A DNA stretch of 40,458 nt, taken from assembly GCF_001707885.1 (NCBI RefSeq), contig NZ_MASS01000039.1, positions 1 to 40,458 on the forward strand, read 5' to 3'. Of this stretch, positions 24,060-31,514 are shown piece after piece (position 1 is the first letter of the stretch; each line of letters opens with the position of its first letter). Origin of the DNA: Desulfosporosinus cupriresistens (GTDB taxonomy: Bacteria > Bacillota > Desulfitobacteriia > Desulfitobacteriales > Desulfitobacteriaceae). The translations under genes and the position numbers were made by a program. Under the pieces are notes generated by a model. That model was given only the letters and a program-made list of their open reading frames with translations. It made no database searches and was not told the origin of the DNA.

Positions 24060-25448
24060 ATGCTTAAAAAACTTTTCCTCTCCACGCTAATCATTGTACT
24101 TTTTACCTTGATTCTCAGCATGCTTTCTGTAAATCTGGTCTTTCATCAACAGTTCAGCAATTATCTAACTAAGACGAACGAAACCACTTTAGAACAATTA
24201 CCTACTCGTCTCAGTGTTCTTTATCAGAGCAAAGGAGCTTGGGATCTTGCGTCTCTGAGTGAAATCAGCAATTCCCTGCCTGTTGGCACGAGTGTCACCT
24301 TAACCGATCCTAGCGGCAAACTCATAGCTACGTTGAACAACCCGATGGAAGGCATGATGCACACTCAAGGCAGTATGGGGATGAGTATGATGTCCTCTTC
24401 TTCTATCACAAGTTGGAAAACGATGACCTTAACGGTGTCCGGACCTCTCGGGACAATAGCTACCGCCCTCATCCGTTATCCGGCTACCGCCCAAATTCTG
24501 AATCCCCAAGATGTCCTCTTCCAGTCCTCAGTCTTTCGTTCTCTCCTCCTTGCTGGAGGGTTAGCACTTCTGTTCGGGATAATCCTCAGTTACTTCACAA
24601 GCCGTCGTCTCGTCGCGCCGCTGAAACGTTTAACTCAAGCCGCCGATCGCATCGGTCAAGGGCACCTGGATGGGCGCGTGACTATTCAAGCCAAAGACGA
24701 GGTGGGACAATTAGCCACCGCTTTTAACGCAATGGTGGACAATCTAAATCGCCAAGAAACTCTGCGCAAACAGTTTGCTGCAGCTATAGCTCACGAACTA
24801 CGTACACCCTTAACCTCCATTAAAAGCTATATTGAAGCCTTTCAAGACGATGTCCTTCCTGCTGATCAAGAAAACCTCTCCTCCATTCATGAGGAGATTG
24901 ACCGCTTAGTTGACCTGTCCAGCGACCTCAAGGATTTAAATGTAGCGGAAATGGGTGCTTTAACTCTAATCCTCGAACCTGTGAATCTGGGCCATCTTCT
25001 GGAGAAAGTGATTCATAGTCTTCATCCTCTTATCCAGGAAAAGCAATTAGCCCTGATATGGAATGCCCCAGCAGAGCTCGTGACCACGTCGGGGGATGCG
25101 CGCCTCCTAACAAGGCTCTTCTACAATCTCGTTCACAACGCCTATCGGTACTCAGATATTGGCGGTCAACTCACCGTTGCTCTTACACAAACATCCGATT
25201 TCGCTGAAATCAAAATCAAAAACACAGGTCTAGGCATCTCAGAAGACGATCTTCCATTTATCTTCGAGCGTTTTTATCGTGCTGATAAATCCCGGACCCG
25301 TGAAACTGGGGGAACCGGAATTGGTCTAGCGCTGGTTCAACAAATCACGGACCTCCATCATGGAACAATCTCTGTGCAGAGTGATGTCGGCAAAGAGACA
25401 GAATTCACCGTCAAGCTTCCGAAAGGCCTAAAGGTGGCTGAGGGTTAA
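24060..25448 (+). CDS. Sensor histidine kinase with Met-rich outer domain
   Basis: 462 residues. Helix 1 is about residues 6-28 and helix 2 about 158-180, with about 130 residues outside between them. The outer domain ends in a striking Met cluster at 96-111 (MEGMMHTQGSMGMSMM). HAMP follows (RRLVAPLKRLTQAADRIGQG), then the H box with H245 in AAIAHELRTPLTS, and the ATP-binding core (NLVHNAYRY, FIFERFYRADKSR, GGTGIGLALV). Met clusters in the outer loops of kinases such as CusS/CopS-type sensors suggest copper(I) sensing; this is inference. It is translationally coupled to the response regulator and ends at a terminator shared with the PepSY gene. Confidence 0.92.
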   Translation: MLKKLFLSTLIIVLFTLILSMLSVNLVFHQQFSNYLTKTNETTLEQLPTRLSVLYQSKGAWDLASLSEISNSLPVGTSVTLTDPSGKLIATLNNPMEGMMHTQGSMGMSMMSSSSITSWKTMTLTVSGPLGTIATALIRYPATAQILNPQDVLFQSSVFRSLLLAGGLALLFGIILSYFTSRRLVAPLKRLTQAADRIGQGHLDGRVTIQAKDEVGQLATAFNAMVDNLNRQETLRKQFAAAIAHELRTPLTSIKSYIEAFQDDVLPADQENLSSIHEEIDRLVDLSSDLKDLNVAEMGALTLILEPVNLGHLLEKVIHSLHPLIQEKQLALIWNAPAELVTTSGDARLLTRLFYNLVHNAYRYSDIGGQLTVALTQTSDFAEIKIKNTGLGISEDDLPFIFERFYRADKSRTRETGGTGIGLALVQQITDLHHGTISVQSDVGKETEFTVKLPKGLKVAEG

Positions 25449-25467
25449 ACACCCACAGCCACCTTTA
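25429..25467. terminator. Bidirectional terminator between kinase and PepSY genes
   Basis: Arms TAAAGGTGGCTG and CAGCCACCTTTA pair perfectly, with GGGT/ACCC inside. It contains the stop codon of the kinase gene. Confidence 0.85.
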
Positions 25468-25470
25468 ATT

Positions 25471-26487
25471 TCATTTAACATCAATAGTATTTAGAATCGG
25501 TCCTTGCCAGTTTTCAAACCAAACTTGACCCGTGTATCCGTTAACGTCAAGCTCTGAGTAATCCTTGCCATCTTTTTGAATCATAAATTCATAATAGCCT
25601 GGAGCTAGTTCCGCTTTTCCAATTGAATATCCTTGGCCCATTTTAGTTACAGCCTCTTGCGCATTCTTCGTGGCCTGCTCTTCAGTTACCGTAACATCCC
25701 CAGTGTTACTCCAATTCATAGCTCCGTATTTGGTGTTCCACATGATATTCGGGCCCATCTCAGGAATGACCTGTCCACCATTCTTATAAACTATAACTTC
25801 ATAGGCTTCAGCTCCCGTCTTCGCCTCTTTGAGCTCTACTTCATAACCATTGGAAAATTCATGAAGTTCTGCTACAACCACATCTGGGTTAAGTTTTTGA
25901 GTATAAGCTTTGGTAATAGCTATAGCTTGATCCGATGTAGCGACTTGACCATTAGTGAGGCTAACACCTAAACTTTGGGCGTTATAACCTCCCCCCATCA
26001 TACCGTTATAACCTCCACCGTATCCATTTGTACCTGAGCCACCCATCATACCATAGCCCCCATTATAACTATTTCCACCTAGGCCGCCCATCATGCCGTA
26101 ACCCCCACTATAACCATTTTCACCTAGGCCACCCATCATACCATAGCCCCCACTATAACCATCTTCACCTAGGCCACCACCCATCATACCGTAACCTCCA
26201 TTATAACCATTGTACTCTGGAGTAGTTACGCCATTAGAATTATTGTTCGTGGAAGACGATGTTGTGTTTACAGGTTGCCTTGTTACAGCATAACGAACAT
26301 TAGGTGTGCTGCTTCCGTCGGTAACGGTTCCTTGATTTGGAGTTGTAGCAACTCTGAGAGCTAGACCAAGTGGTTTTCCAACTGATTGAGCAACTACCGA
26401 CCCAGGGTTTAGGACAAATGCTCCACCTAAAAGGGCCATCATACTTGCAATTGAGAGTCCAACAATCCATTTTTTCTTTTTCACCAT
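25471..26487 (-). CDS. Exported PepSY-domain protein with GGYGMM repeats
   Basis: 338 residues. An N-terminal signal or anchor (KKKKWIVGLSIASMMALLGGAFVL) is followed by a Ser/Thr/Asn linker, then about five tandem units of 15-16 residues built on Y-x-GGYGMMGG-L/S-G-x-NG (about residues 95-165), then a two-part PepSY-like region (DQAIAITKAYTQKLNPDVVVAELHEFSNGYEVEL and EEQATKNAQEAVTKMGQGYSIGKAELAPGYYEFMIQ within it). Met/Gly/Tyr repeats of this sort suggest soft-metal binding; the PepSY domain suggests an extracytoplasmic regulator or carrier. AAAGGAGG precedes the ATG. The gene is driven by a promoter with a triple direct repeat that closely resembles that of the SHOCT genes. Confidence 0.8.
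   Translation of the reverse strand: MVKKKKWIVGLSIASMMALLGGAFVLNPGSVVAQSVGKPLGLALRVATTPNQGTVTDGSSTPNVRYAVTRQPVNTTSSSTNNNSNGVTTPEYNGYNGGYGMMGGGLGEDGYSGGYGMMGGLGENGYSGGYGMMGGLGGNSYNGGYGMMGGSGTNGYGGGYNGMMGGGYNAQSLGVSLTNGQVATSDQAIAITKAYTQKLNPDVVVAELHEFSNGYEVELKEAKTGAEAYEVIVYKNGGQVIPEMGPNIMWNTKYGAMNWSNTGDVTVTEEQATKNAQEAVTKMGQGYSIGKAELAPGYYEFMIQKDGKDYSELDVNGYTGQVWFENWQGPILNTIDVK
25990..26215. repeat. In-gene tandem repeats, 45-48 bp units
   Basis: About five imperfect copies encoding the GGYGMMGG units of the PepSY protein. The copies carry many synonymous differences (for example cataccatagcccc versus catgccgtaacccc), so selection acts on the protein motif. Confidence 0.85.
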
Positions 26488-26546
26488 AATTCCTCCTTTA
26501 ATTTCACTCGAAGAGATTTAACCGCCACTCTGTCTTTATGTTCCCT

Positions 26547-26600
26547 AGTATATCGAATCAATTCGAGTATGCTGTGAATGAGTTGTGAATTTCTCATGAA
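26547..26600 (-). promoter_or_regulatory. PepSY gene promoter with triple direct repeat (OmpR-type operator)
   Basis: Read on the minus strand, TTCA occurs three times exactly 11 bases apart (26600, 26589 and 26578 downwards): TTCATGA-N4-TTCACAA-N4-TTCACAG. A TATACT -10 box (26552-26547) follows after 19 bases, so the nearest repeat takes the place of a -35 box. The same layout with the same spacing is found at 29902-29955. Confidence 0.75.
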
Positions 26601-26773
26601 TGAGGTCTCCCAAGGCTGAACGATTCACGCATAAATGCGGCGGCCTCTCCGTCTCGACGTTTGTTCAAAGCGCTGACTGCTTCCAAGCTTATATAAATCA
26701 GAAATACATGGTAAAGTAATGAGAGAATACCTTATAGTCGCTAAAAGTGTAACGAGAGGGGTGACGCATCAAG

Positions 26774-27892
26774 ATGAAGATGAAGAATAGAGTGCTGATT
26801 TTAATAACCGTTGCCGTTTTATCTATCATGGCTCTGGTTATACCTAGATTTACTGGTCAATCAGAATTTCAGGTAACCAACCAACCGTTGGTTGCTTTCC
26901 AAGCAGTGCAGAAATCCGACACGCCAATCTTCCTGGAGTTTTATGCCAAGTGGTGACCCACCTGTAAGAGCATGGAGCCCGTGGTGCTGGCTCTAGAGAA
27001 AAAATATAATCATAATATTGATTTTATAATCGTTGATATTGATGATCCTCAAGGACAAGTTCTCTCTAAGCAATTTAACATCTATTATATCCCCGCCTAT
27101 TTTGTGATTGATCAACAGGGGGATATAACTTACAGTGCTACTGGTCCTCAAAGTGAAAATACTTTAGAGAATGCCATAACTTCAGGAAATCCGACCAATA
27201 ACTGGTCAGAATCCTTCTTTTACGAAACGATTCCTAATGCTTTGACTACCGGCGGATTATCCATTTTAATTCTAATTTTCTTAGGGGGATTACTAACTAG
27301 CCTAAGTCCCTGTATGTTATCAATGTTACCAGTCATGTTGGGATATATTGGTGGTTTGGAAAAGCCTTCCAAATTTAAAGGCTTTAGAGCTTCAACCTCT
27401 TTTGTCTTAGGTTTAGCCGTTACATTTGCTATGTTGGGTGTAATAGCCTCGCTGTTAGGTAAAGCTTTCGGTCAAATCGGTTCTGTATGGCTTTATATTA
27501 TGGGCTTCTTTGCTATCTTCATGGGATTGCAACTAATAGGGATTATTAATTTCAATTTACCAGGTTTAAAAACTATGCCAAAACAAAACGGTAGATTTTT
27601 AGGATCTTTTGGAGTTGGTTTATTGTTTGGTCTAGTTGCTTCGCCCTGTGCTACTCCAGTGTTGGCAGTCTTGATGACTTATGTTGCTGGTCAAGGCGTA
27701 CTATGGTATGGTGCTTTATTGCTCTTTATTTATGGTCTAGGTCACGGGTTACCATTGATTGTTGTGGGTACCTTTACAGCTGTTTTGAAGAGTCTACCTC
27801 GTTTACAGAAGTGGGGCCACTATATTAGTTATCTAAGTGGCGCCTTATTAATAATCCTGGGCTTATATCTTTTCTTACGAACAGGTTGGTGA
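26774..27892 (+). CDS. Thioredoxin-CcdA fusion, probable selenoprotein (TGA = Sec61)
   Basis: 372 residues if the in-frame TGA at 26954-26956 is read as selenocysteine. A signal anchor (RVLILITVAVLSIMALVI) leads into a thioredoxin domain with FLEFYAKW-U-PTCK, where U61 replaces the first Cys of the W-C-x-x-C-K active site and C64 is the second. The cis-Pro segment follows (IYYIPAYFVID, P107). Residues from about 155 form a CcdA/DsbD-type membrane domain with its two redox Cys in SLSPCMLS (C180) and ASPCATPV (C292). It would carry electrons from the cytoplasm to outer-surface thiols. A candidate SECIS hairpin lies right after the TGA. A nonsense mutation or sequencing error is the alternative, but it would have had to strike exactly the redox Cys while the frame stayed intact. 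Confidence 0.85.
26971..26983 (+). promoter_or_regulatory. Candidate bacterial SECIS hairpin
   Basis: CAUGG (26971-26975) pairs with CCGUG (26979-26983) around loop AGC, starting 19 bases after the UGA. AGAG (26967-26970) can pair with CUCU (26991-26994) below it. A small apical loop with a G about 16-37 bases from the UGA is the bacterial SECIS pattern. Confidence 0.5.
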
Positions 27893-27898
27893 AAAACA

Positions 27899-27942
27899 GA
27901 AGGAAACAGCAGCCATCATGATTACCGGCAACTGTTTCCTTC
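27899..27942 (+). terminator. Terminator-like hairpin after thioredoxin-CcdA gene
   Basis: An 11-bp stem GAAGGAAACAG/CTGTTTCCTTC with GCC/GGC in the 22-base loop. Confidence 0.7.
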
Positions 27943-28002
27943 CTTAAGACCCATCGGCGTAATGAAAGCAGAGTGGGAGACAAAATTTATCGTCGAATCT
28001 CC

Positions 28003-28194
28003 TTAAAATCCGATTCCTAAACCGAGTCGCTTAATCTGATCTGTCATATAATCAACTGTGACACCATCCGTAGAAAAAATCATTTCGATTACTTGTGGGC
28101 GACTTAAGTTTTTATCTTCACAAAGTTTGTCCAATCTCTTCAAAACCTCAGAATCTAAGCTAAGAGTGATTCTGACTTTTCTTTTCATTTTCAT
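28003..28194 (-). CDS. Ribbon-helix-helix (CopG-like) small protein
   Basis: 63 residues. RKVRITLSLDSEVLKRLDKLC followed by EDKNLSRPQVIEMIF fits a ribbon-helix-helix DNA-binding fold: a beta strand with alternating residues, then two helices. A short tail (YMTDQIKRLGLGIGF) is extra. AAAGGAG lies before the ATG. No toxin gene is next to it, so it is more likely a stand-alone regulator than an antitoxin. An imperfect dyad AACAA-c-CAT/ATG-a-TTGTT at 28257-28284 lies upstream and may be its operator. Confidence 0.7.
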   Translation of the reverse strand: MKMKRKVRITLSLDSEVLKRLDKLCEDKNLSRPQVIEMIFSTDGVTVDYMTDQIKRLGLGIGF

Positions 28195-28320
28195 TTTGTT
28201 CGCTCCTTTTAGTATTAATTGCTATAACCACTATTCTACCTACAATACTGACTGACAACAACCATTATTTCAACGATGATTGTTCATTGTTAATAATCTT
28301 CGAGCCTCATTACATTTAAT

Positions 28321-28360
28321 AATGCATAAAAGAGACTGAAGCTCAGTCTCTTAGTGCATT
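28321..28360. terminator. Two-part hairpin downstream of the RsbRD-N gene
   Basis: AAGAGACTGA/TCAGTCTCTT with loop AGC, extended by AATGCA/TGCATT. It lies about 75 bases beyond the stop of the minus-strand gene at 28434. Confidence 0.65.
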
Positions 28361-28433
28361 ATTTCTATTCAGTTGCACCCACATACTTGAATGAAATTGA
28401 GAGTTCCTATGTTAAACAATTTTAACCGTATTT

Positions 28434-28973
28434 CTAGTCTCTGTGTTCAAATTCCTGCACAGGAATTTCGGACATTAAATTTGCTTTCTTTAATAACGTG
28501 AAAGTCATTCTTTGCAGTTCATCTGTCTTAAGTTTGTAAATCAGCTCCCGACATTTAATGTATTTATCAAAGGAGAGAAGCGCAAGATTATCTATTTTTG
28601 ATTCAAACTCCAGCAAGTCATCAGAAAGCTGGCTTTGTTTGATTTCCTTTTCTAATTCTTCCCGGACCACCTTTTTGAGAAGAAAAACAAAGGACATAGC
28701 CTTCGAAGGGGAAAAATCCTGAACTGCCCTTACCTTGATTATGTCATCGAGAAATGGTAACTCCTCATTAAACTCATTCCCTTCCATAAGGGCTTCCAGC
28801 ATACTCTCTATCCCCAGGGAAACAGTATATCCAACTGGATTAGCAAACTGATCCTTCTGCTTTTTCAAGAAACCAGAGGTATCAATAGGATAAGTCTCGA
28901 TTATCGCCTCAAACCACCTTTTCAAAATAGATGCTTTCTTTTGTTCGAGAAGATCTCTTAGCCTCGTATCCAT
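28434..28973 (-). CDS. RsbRD N-terminal-domain protein
   Basis: 179 residues, all helical and without a membrane segment. The opening LRDLLEQKKASILKRWFEAI with TYPIDTSGFLKKQKDQFANPVGY is the pattern of RsbRD-N (globin-fold-like sensor) domains. Close relatives are encoded near dsrMKJOP in sulfate-reducing bacteria, which is one reason to place this window among sulfate-reducing Clostridia. No STAS domain follows, so it is a stand-alone sensor domain. GGAGTGGTGATAA precedes the ATG. Its partner and signal are unknown; it is a single-gene unit between the RHH and SHOCT genes. Confidence 0.75.
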   Translation of the reverse strand: MDTRLRDLLEQKKASILKRWFEAIIETYPIDTSGFLKKQKDQFANPVGYTVSLGIESMLEALMEGNEFNEELPFLDDIIKVRAVQDFSPSKAMSFVFLLKKVVREELEKEIKQSQLSDDLLEFESKIDNLALLSFDKYIKCRELIYKLKTDELQRMTFTLLKKANLMSEIPVQEFEHRD

Positions 28974-29072
28974 TTATCACCACTCCAAACATCGGTTTTT
29001 TGATATTATTTCTAAAATAAATCCTATTATGTAACCCTAGTACGTTCAGCAGATCAATCATAAGAAAAGAGA

Positions 29073-29095
29073 CTGAAGTTACTTCAATCTCGTGG
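29073..29095 (-). terminator. Hairpin after SHOCT gene
   Basis: GAGACTGAAG/CTTCAATCTC with loop TTA, one mismatch; the minus strand continues into a T-containing stretch (TTTTCTTATG). Confidence 0.6.
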
Positions 29096-29107
29096 TAATC
29101 AATCTAC

Positions 29108-29386
29108 CTATTTCCCCTCTAGATCCTGTTTCCGGCTATGATATTCGGCTGAATCTATCTCGCCACGCGCATAGCGTTCTCTGAGGATATCTAAACCACT
29201 ATGATTAGCCTGTGCCCCTGTATGAAGCTGCGCTGCGTTGCGACGAAATACATAAACACCTAATATAATAATCCCAATTCCTAAGATAAACGGTATGAAC
29301 ATTCCCATACCCATCCACCTAAAACCACTGTATCCATAACCGCCATTTCCCCATCCACCCATCATATAACCCCAACCACCTAACAT
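29108..29386 (-). CDS. SHOCT-domain membrane protein (Gly/Tyr/Met-rich N-terminus)
   Basis: 92 residues. The N-terminal outer part GGWGYMMGGWGNGGYGYSG is rich in Gly, Trp, Tyr and Met and echoes the GGYGMMGG repeat of the PepSY protein. One helix follows (MFIPFILGIGIIILGVYVF). The C-terminus is a SHOCT motif (GLDILRERYARGEIDSAEYHSRKQDL), a short helical oligomerisation domain. It is probably co-transcribed with the SHOCT gene upstream (gap of 84 bases) from the triple-repeat promoter at 29902. A surface metal-binding role is inferred from the motif and shared control. Confidence 0.75.
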   Translation of the reverse strand: MLGGWGYMMGGWGNGGYGYSGFRWMGMGMFIPFILGIGIIILGVYVFRRNAAQLHTGAQANHSGLDILRERYARGEIDSAEYHSRKQDLEGK

Positions 29387-29470
29387 CTGAATTACTCCCT
29401 TCTAATAACTTTAAAAATCCAGAATTTTGACCTCCAAATACCTAAGTAAAGCTATCTTTTTTAATGGTTA

Positions 29471-29671
29471 TTAGCTGTTTTTGCCCGATAATTCTTGTTG
29501 CCGCTCAAGATATTCCTCTCTATTAATCTCACCGCGCGCATATCGTTCATTTAACAAATTTAGTGAACTATCTCCGTGCGGGTGATGGTTCATGCAGCAT
29601 GCCCGTCCAAAACCTGACGAATTAAACATGCAGTAAGCAACGATGAGCAATAGAATAAAACCAAACATCAT
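29471..29671 (-). CDS. Short SHOCT-domain membrane protein (Cys/His-rich)
   Basis: 66 residues. One N-terminal helix (MMFGFILLLIVAYCMF) precedes RACCMNHHPHG, a compact Cys/His/Met cluster able to bind metal, and a SHOCT motif (LNLLNERYARGEINREEYLERQQEL). The gene is first after the triple-repeat promoter but separated from it by a 230-base leader. GGGGGAATCTTAG lies before the ATG. Confidence 0.75.
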   Translation of the reverse strand: MMFGFILLLIVAYCMFNSSGFGRACCMNHHPHGDSSLNLLNERYARGEINREEYLERQQELSGKNS

Positions 29672-29901
29672 CTAAGATTCCCCCTTTAGTTATTTCTCTG
29701 AAAAACGATGATTTACCCGATCACAATCTTCCCATTATTTATGATTCAACACCCGCTAGAGCCTTGGCTCAGCAATTCCATTACCTTTGTATCTTGCCCA
29801 ATTTATATTTTTTCTGCTGATTTTTTCTAAATTAATATTCCTCCCATGTAATTCTCGTTTGATGGTTGTCTCTTATCGATTTACTAATCTTCTATGTCCT
29901 T
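29672..29901 (-). other. Long leader of the SHOCT operon
   Basis: About 230 bases lie between the -10 box at 29902 and the first start codon. On the minus strand the leader has a GCT-GAGCC-AA-GGCTC-T-AGC hairpin near 29757-29775 and a GGGAGG with no useful reading frame after it. It may be a regulatory leader RNA; I could not match it to a riboswitch class. Confidence 0.4.
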
Positions 29902-29955
29902 AGTATAACTCCCTAATACGCTAAACCCATGAAAAAGTTATGAATTTCTCATGAA
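29902..29955 (-). promoter_or_regulatory. SHOCT operon promoter with triple direct repeat (OmpR-type operator)
   Basis: Minus strand: TTCATGA-N4-TTCATAA-N4-TTCATGG, three TTCA units exactly 11 bases apart (29955, 29944, 29933 downwards), then 19 bases to a TATACT box (29907-29902). This repeats the PepSY promoter layout base for base in spacing. Confidence 0.75.
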
Positions 29956-30108
29956 CAAGAGAACCAGATAATAAATAAAACTTGGCTGTCACCCACGAAG
30001 ACACTGTCTTCGCACGTGTTAGCATTCTTGTTAGCCTTGGCGCAGGCCGGCCGCCTTAGTTGCGCTTATGCTACAGAAAGAATGTAACGAAGTTACTGAT
30101 AAGTATTA
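29956..30108. other. Spacer with GC-rich short inverted repeats
   Basis: No gene is seen. It holds CGAAGAC/GTCTTCG (loop ACT), a GCGC...GCGC pair around AGGCCGGCCGCC and a small GTAAC/GTTAC repeat. The GC content is higher than around it; it may be a relic of a mobile repeat. Confidence 0.35.
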
Positions 30109-30155
30109 AAAAAGAAACAAGGACCCCGATAATTAATCGGAACCCCTGTTTCTTT
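30109..30155 (-). terminator. Intrinsic terminator of the amino-acid ABC operon
   Basis: AAAGAAACA-GG pairs with CC-TGTTTCTTT, with CCGAT/ATCGG inside; on the minus strand the stem runs into a T-rich tail. Confidence 0.85.
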
Positions 30156-30195
30156 CTGAGCATTATCATAAACTTACCCTATAACTGGCACATCT

Positions 30196-30846
30196 TTAAA
30201 AACTTTGATGCACCATCTTAAGCTGTTGCCGACGAGCCAAAATCGAAAGCGAATAGTTCAGTACGAAATAGGTTAAAGCAATCATCCCAAAAACCGTAAA
30301 CACTTGGCCAGTTGAACCGTATTGCCCTAAAATAATCATACCTTTACCCGTAAGATCTTCTATGCCTACACCCCAGACAAACGATGTATCCTTGATAACC
30401 GTTATAAACTGGGATACTAAAGGAGGAATCATCTTGTGCATAGCTTGAGGCAAAATAATATGCAGCAAAGTTTGGCGATAGGAAAATCCCTGTGACTTTG
30501 CGGCTTCCCACTGTCCTTTATCAATGGAGTTTAAACCTCCTCGAACAATTTCAGCAATGATGGCCGAAGTAAAAACCGCGATTGCTACGATCCCGGCATT
30601 AACCGGTTTCAATGTAGTCATAAAGCGAAAAACCAAAATGAACAGAAGCATAGGAATATTTCGGACACTTTCAATATACACTACAGCGATTCTTCCCAGC
30701 ACTGCTTGTTTGGAATACCGCGCAATACCCAGAAGAGTTCCAAAGAAAAAACTAAGTAGAATAGCCATGATGGCAATGTAAAGTGTCGTCAGGAGCCCCT
30801 GCCCCAGAAAACGAAATATTTCAGGCTTAAGGACGTCTTGAATCAT
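30196..30846 (-). CDS. Polar amino-acid ABC transporter permease (second)
   Basis: 216 residues with about five helices of the HisM/GltK/GlnP family. The EAA coupling loop is [31 protein letters not shown], close to consensus. It overlaps the end of the first permease gene by four bases and is the last gene of the operon. With the other permease it forms the heterodimeric membrane channel for polar amino acids, probably glutamate, aspartate or glutamine. Confidence 0.93.
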   Translation of the reverse strand: MIQDVLKPEIFRFLGQGLLTTLYIAIMAILLSFFFGTLLGIARYSKQAVLGRIAVVYIESVRNIPMLLFILVFRFMTTLKPVNAGIVAIAVFTSAIIAEIVRGGLNSIDKGQWEAAKSQGFSYRQTLLHIILPQAMHKMIPPLVSQFITVIKDTSFVWGVGIEDLTGKGMIILGQYGSTGQVFTVFGMIALTYFVLNYSLSILARRQQLKMVHQSF

Positions 30847-31514
30847 GCCGACACCCCCGTTTTACCTTCTAAACGACGTGTTAAGGTGGCTAAAGGCAGG
30901 CACAAAATAAGATACAGTAATCCAATGATAACATAAGCAGGTCCATAGTATAGGGTGTCGCTGGACCAAGAGTCCGCATGATACATCAGATCACCGCCAG
31001 CAATCATGGCAAGCACTGACGTGTTTTTAATCAAGTTAACCGCTTGATTGGTAAGGGGCGGTAAAACCAGTCGCGCTGCTTGCGGCAAGATAACATAACG
31101 CATAGCCCCCCAGAAACTAAACCCTTGCGATAAGGCGGCTTCCATTTGTCCTCTGTGAATCGAGTTAATTCCTGCCCTAACCACTTCAGCAATATATGCA
31201 CCGTGATATACACCAACACCTAAAACACCTACCGCGAAAACAGGCAGCATTATGCCCAAGTGAGGCAACCCATGATAAAGGAAGAACACCTGAATTACAA
31301 GAGGTGTGTTTTGAATAAATTCAACATATATTCGATTGATTACCTTAGCTAATGTCCACTGAGAGGTTCCTAGAACCCCAAAGACAACCCCAAGTATAAG
31401 AGCCAAAGCCAGGGCCAGGAGTGCTGAAAGGATTGTGTTTTTAAACCCTTCAGCAAATACCGACCAGTCACTAAAAAGTGCTACCCATTTAAACCATGCA
31501 AAAGGTGAGACCAC
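30843..31514 (-). CDS. Polar amino-acid ABC transporter permease (first)
   Basis: 223 residues, same family, with the EAA loop [23 protein letters not shown]. It starts with GTG at 31514, one base of which is shared with the TAG stop of the binding-protein gene, so translation is coupled. Both permeases keep the N-GQ-x-EAA-Q-S-Q-G-F pattern. Confidence 0.93.
   Translation of the reverse strand: MVSPFAWFKWVALFSDWSVFAEGFKNTILSALLALALALILGVVFGVLGTSQWTLAKVINRIYVEFIQNTPLVIQVFFLYHGLPHLGIMLPVFAVGVLGVGVYHGAYIAEVVRAGINSIHRGQMEAALSQGFSFWGAMRYVILPQAARLVLPPLTNQAVNLIKNTSVLAMIAGGDLMYHADSWSSDTLYYGPAYVIIGLLYLILCLPLATLTRRLEGKTGVSA

Noticed and set aside
26028..26225. A His/Tyr/Pro-rich frame opposite the GGYGMM repeats
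   Set aside because: Its repeats are simply the reverse complement of the PepSY repeat region, and there is no ribosome binding site.
26774..26956. A separate 60-residue protein ending at the TGA, with a second gene starting at ATG 26972
   Set aside because: The two pieces make one thioredoxin-CcdA protein with the TGA exactly at the active-site Cys, and the ATG at 26972 has no proper ribosome binding site.
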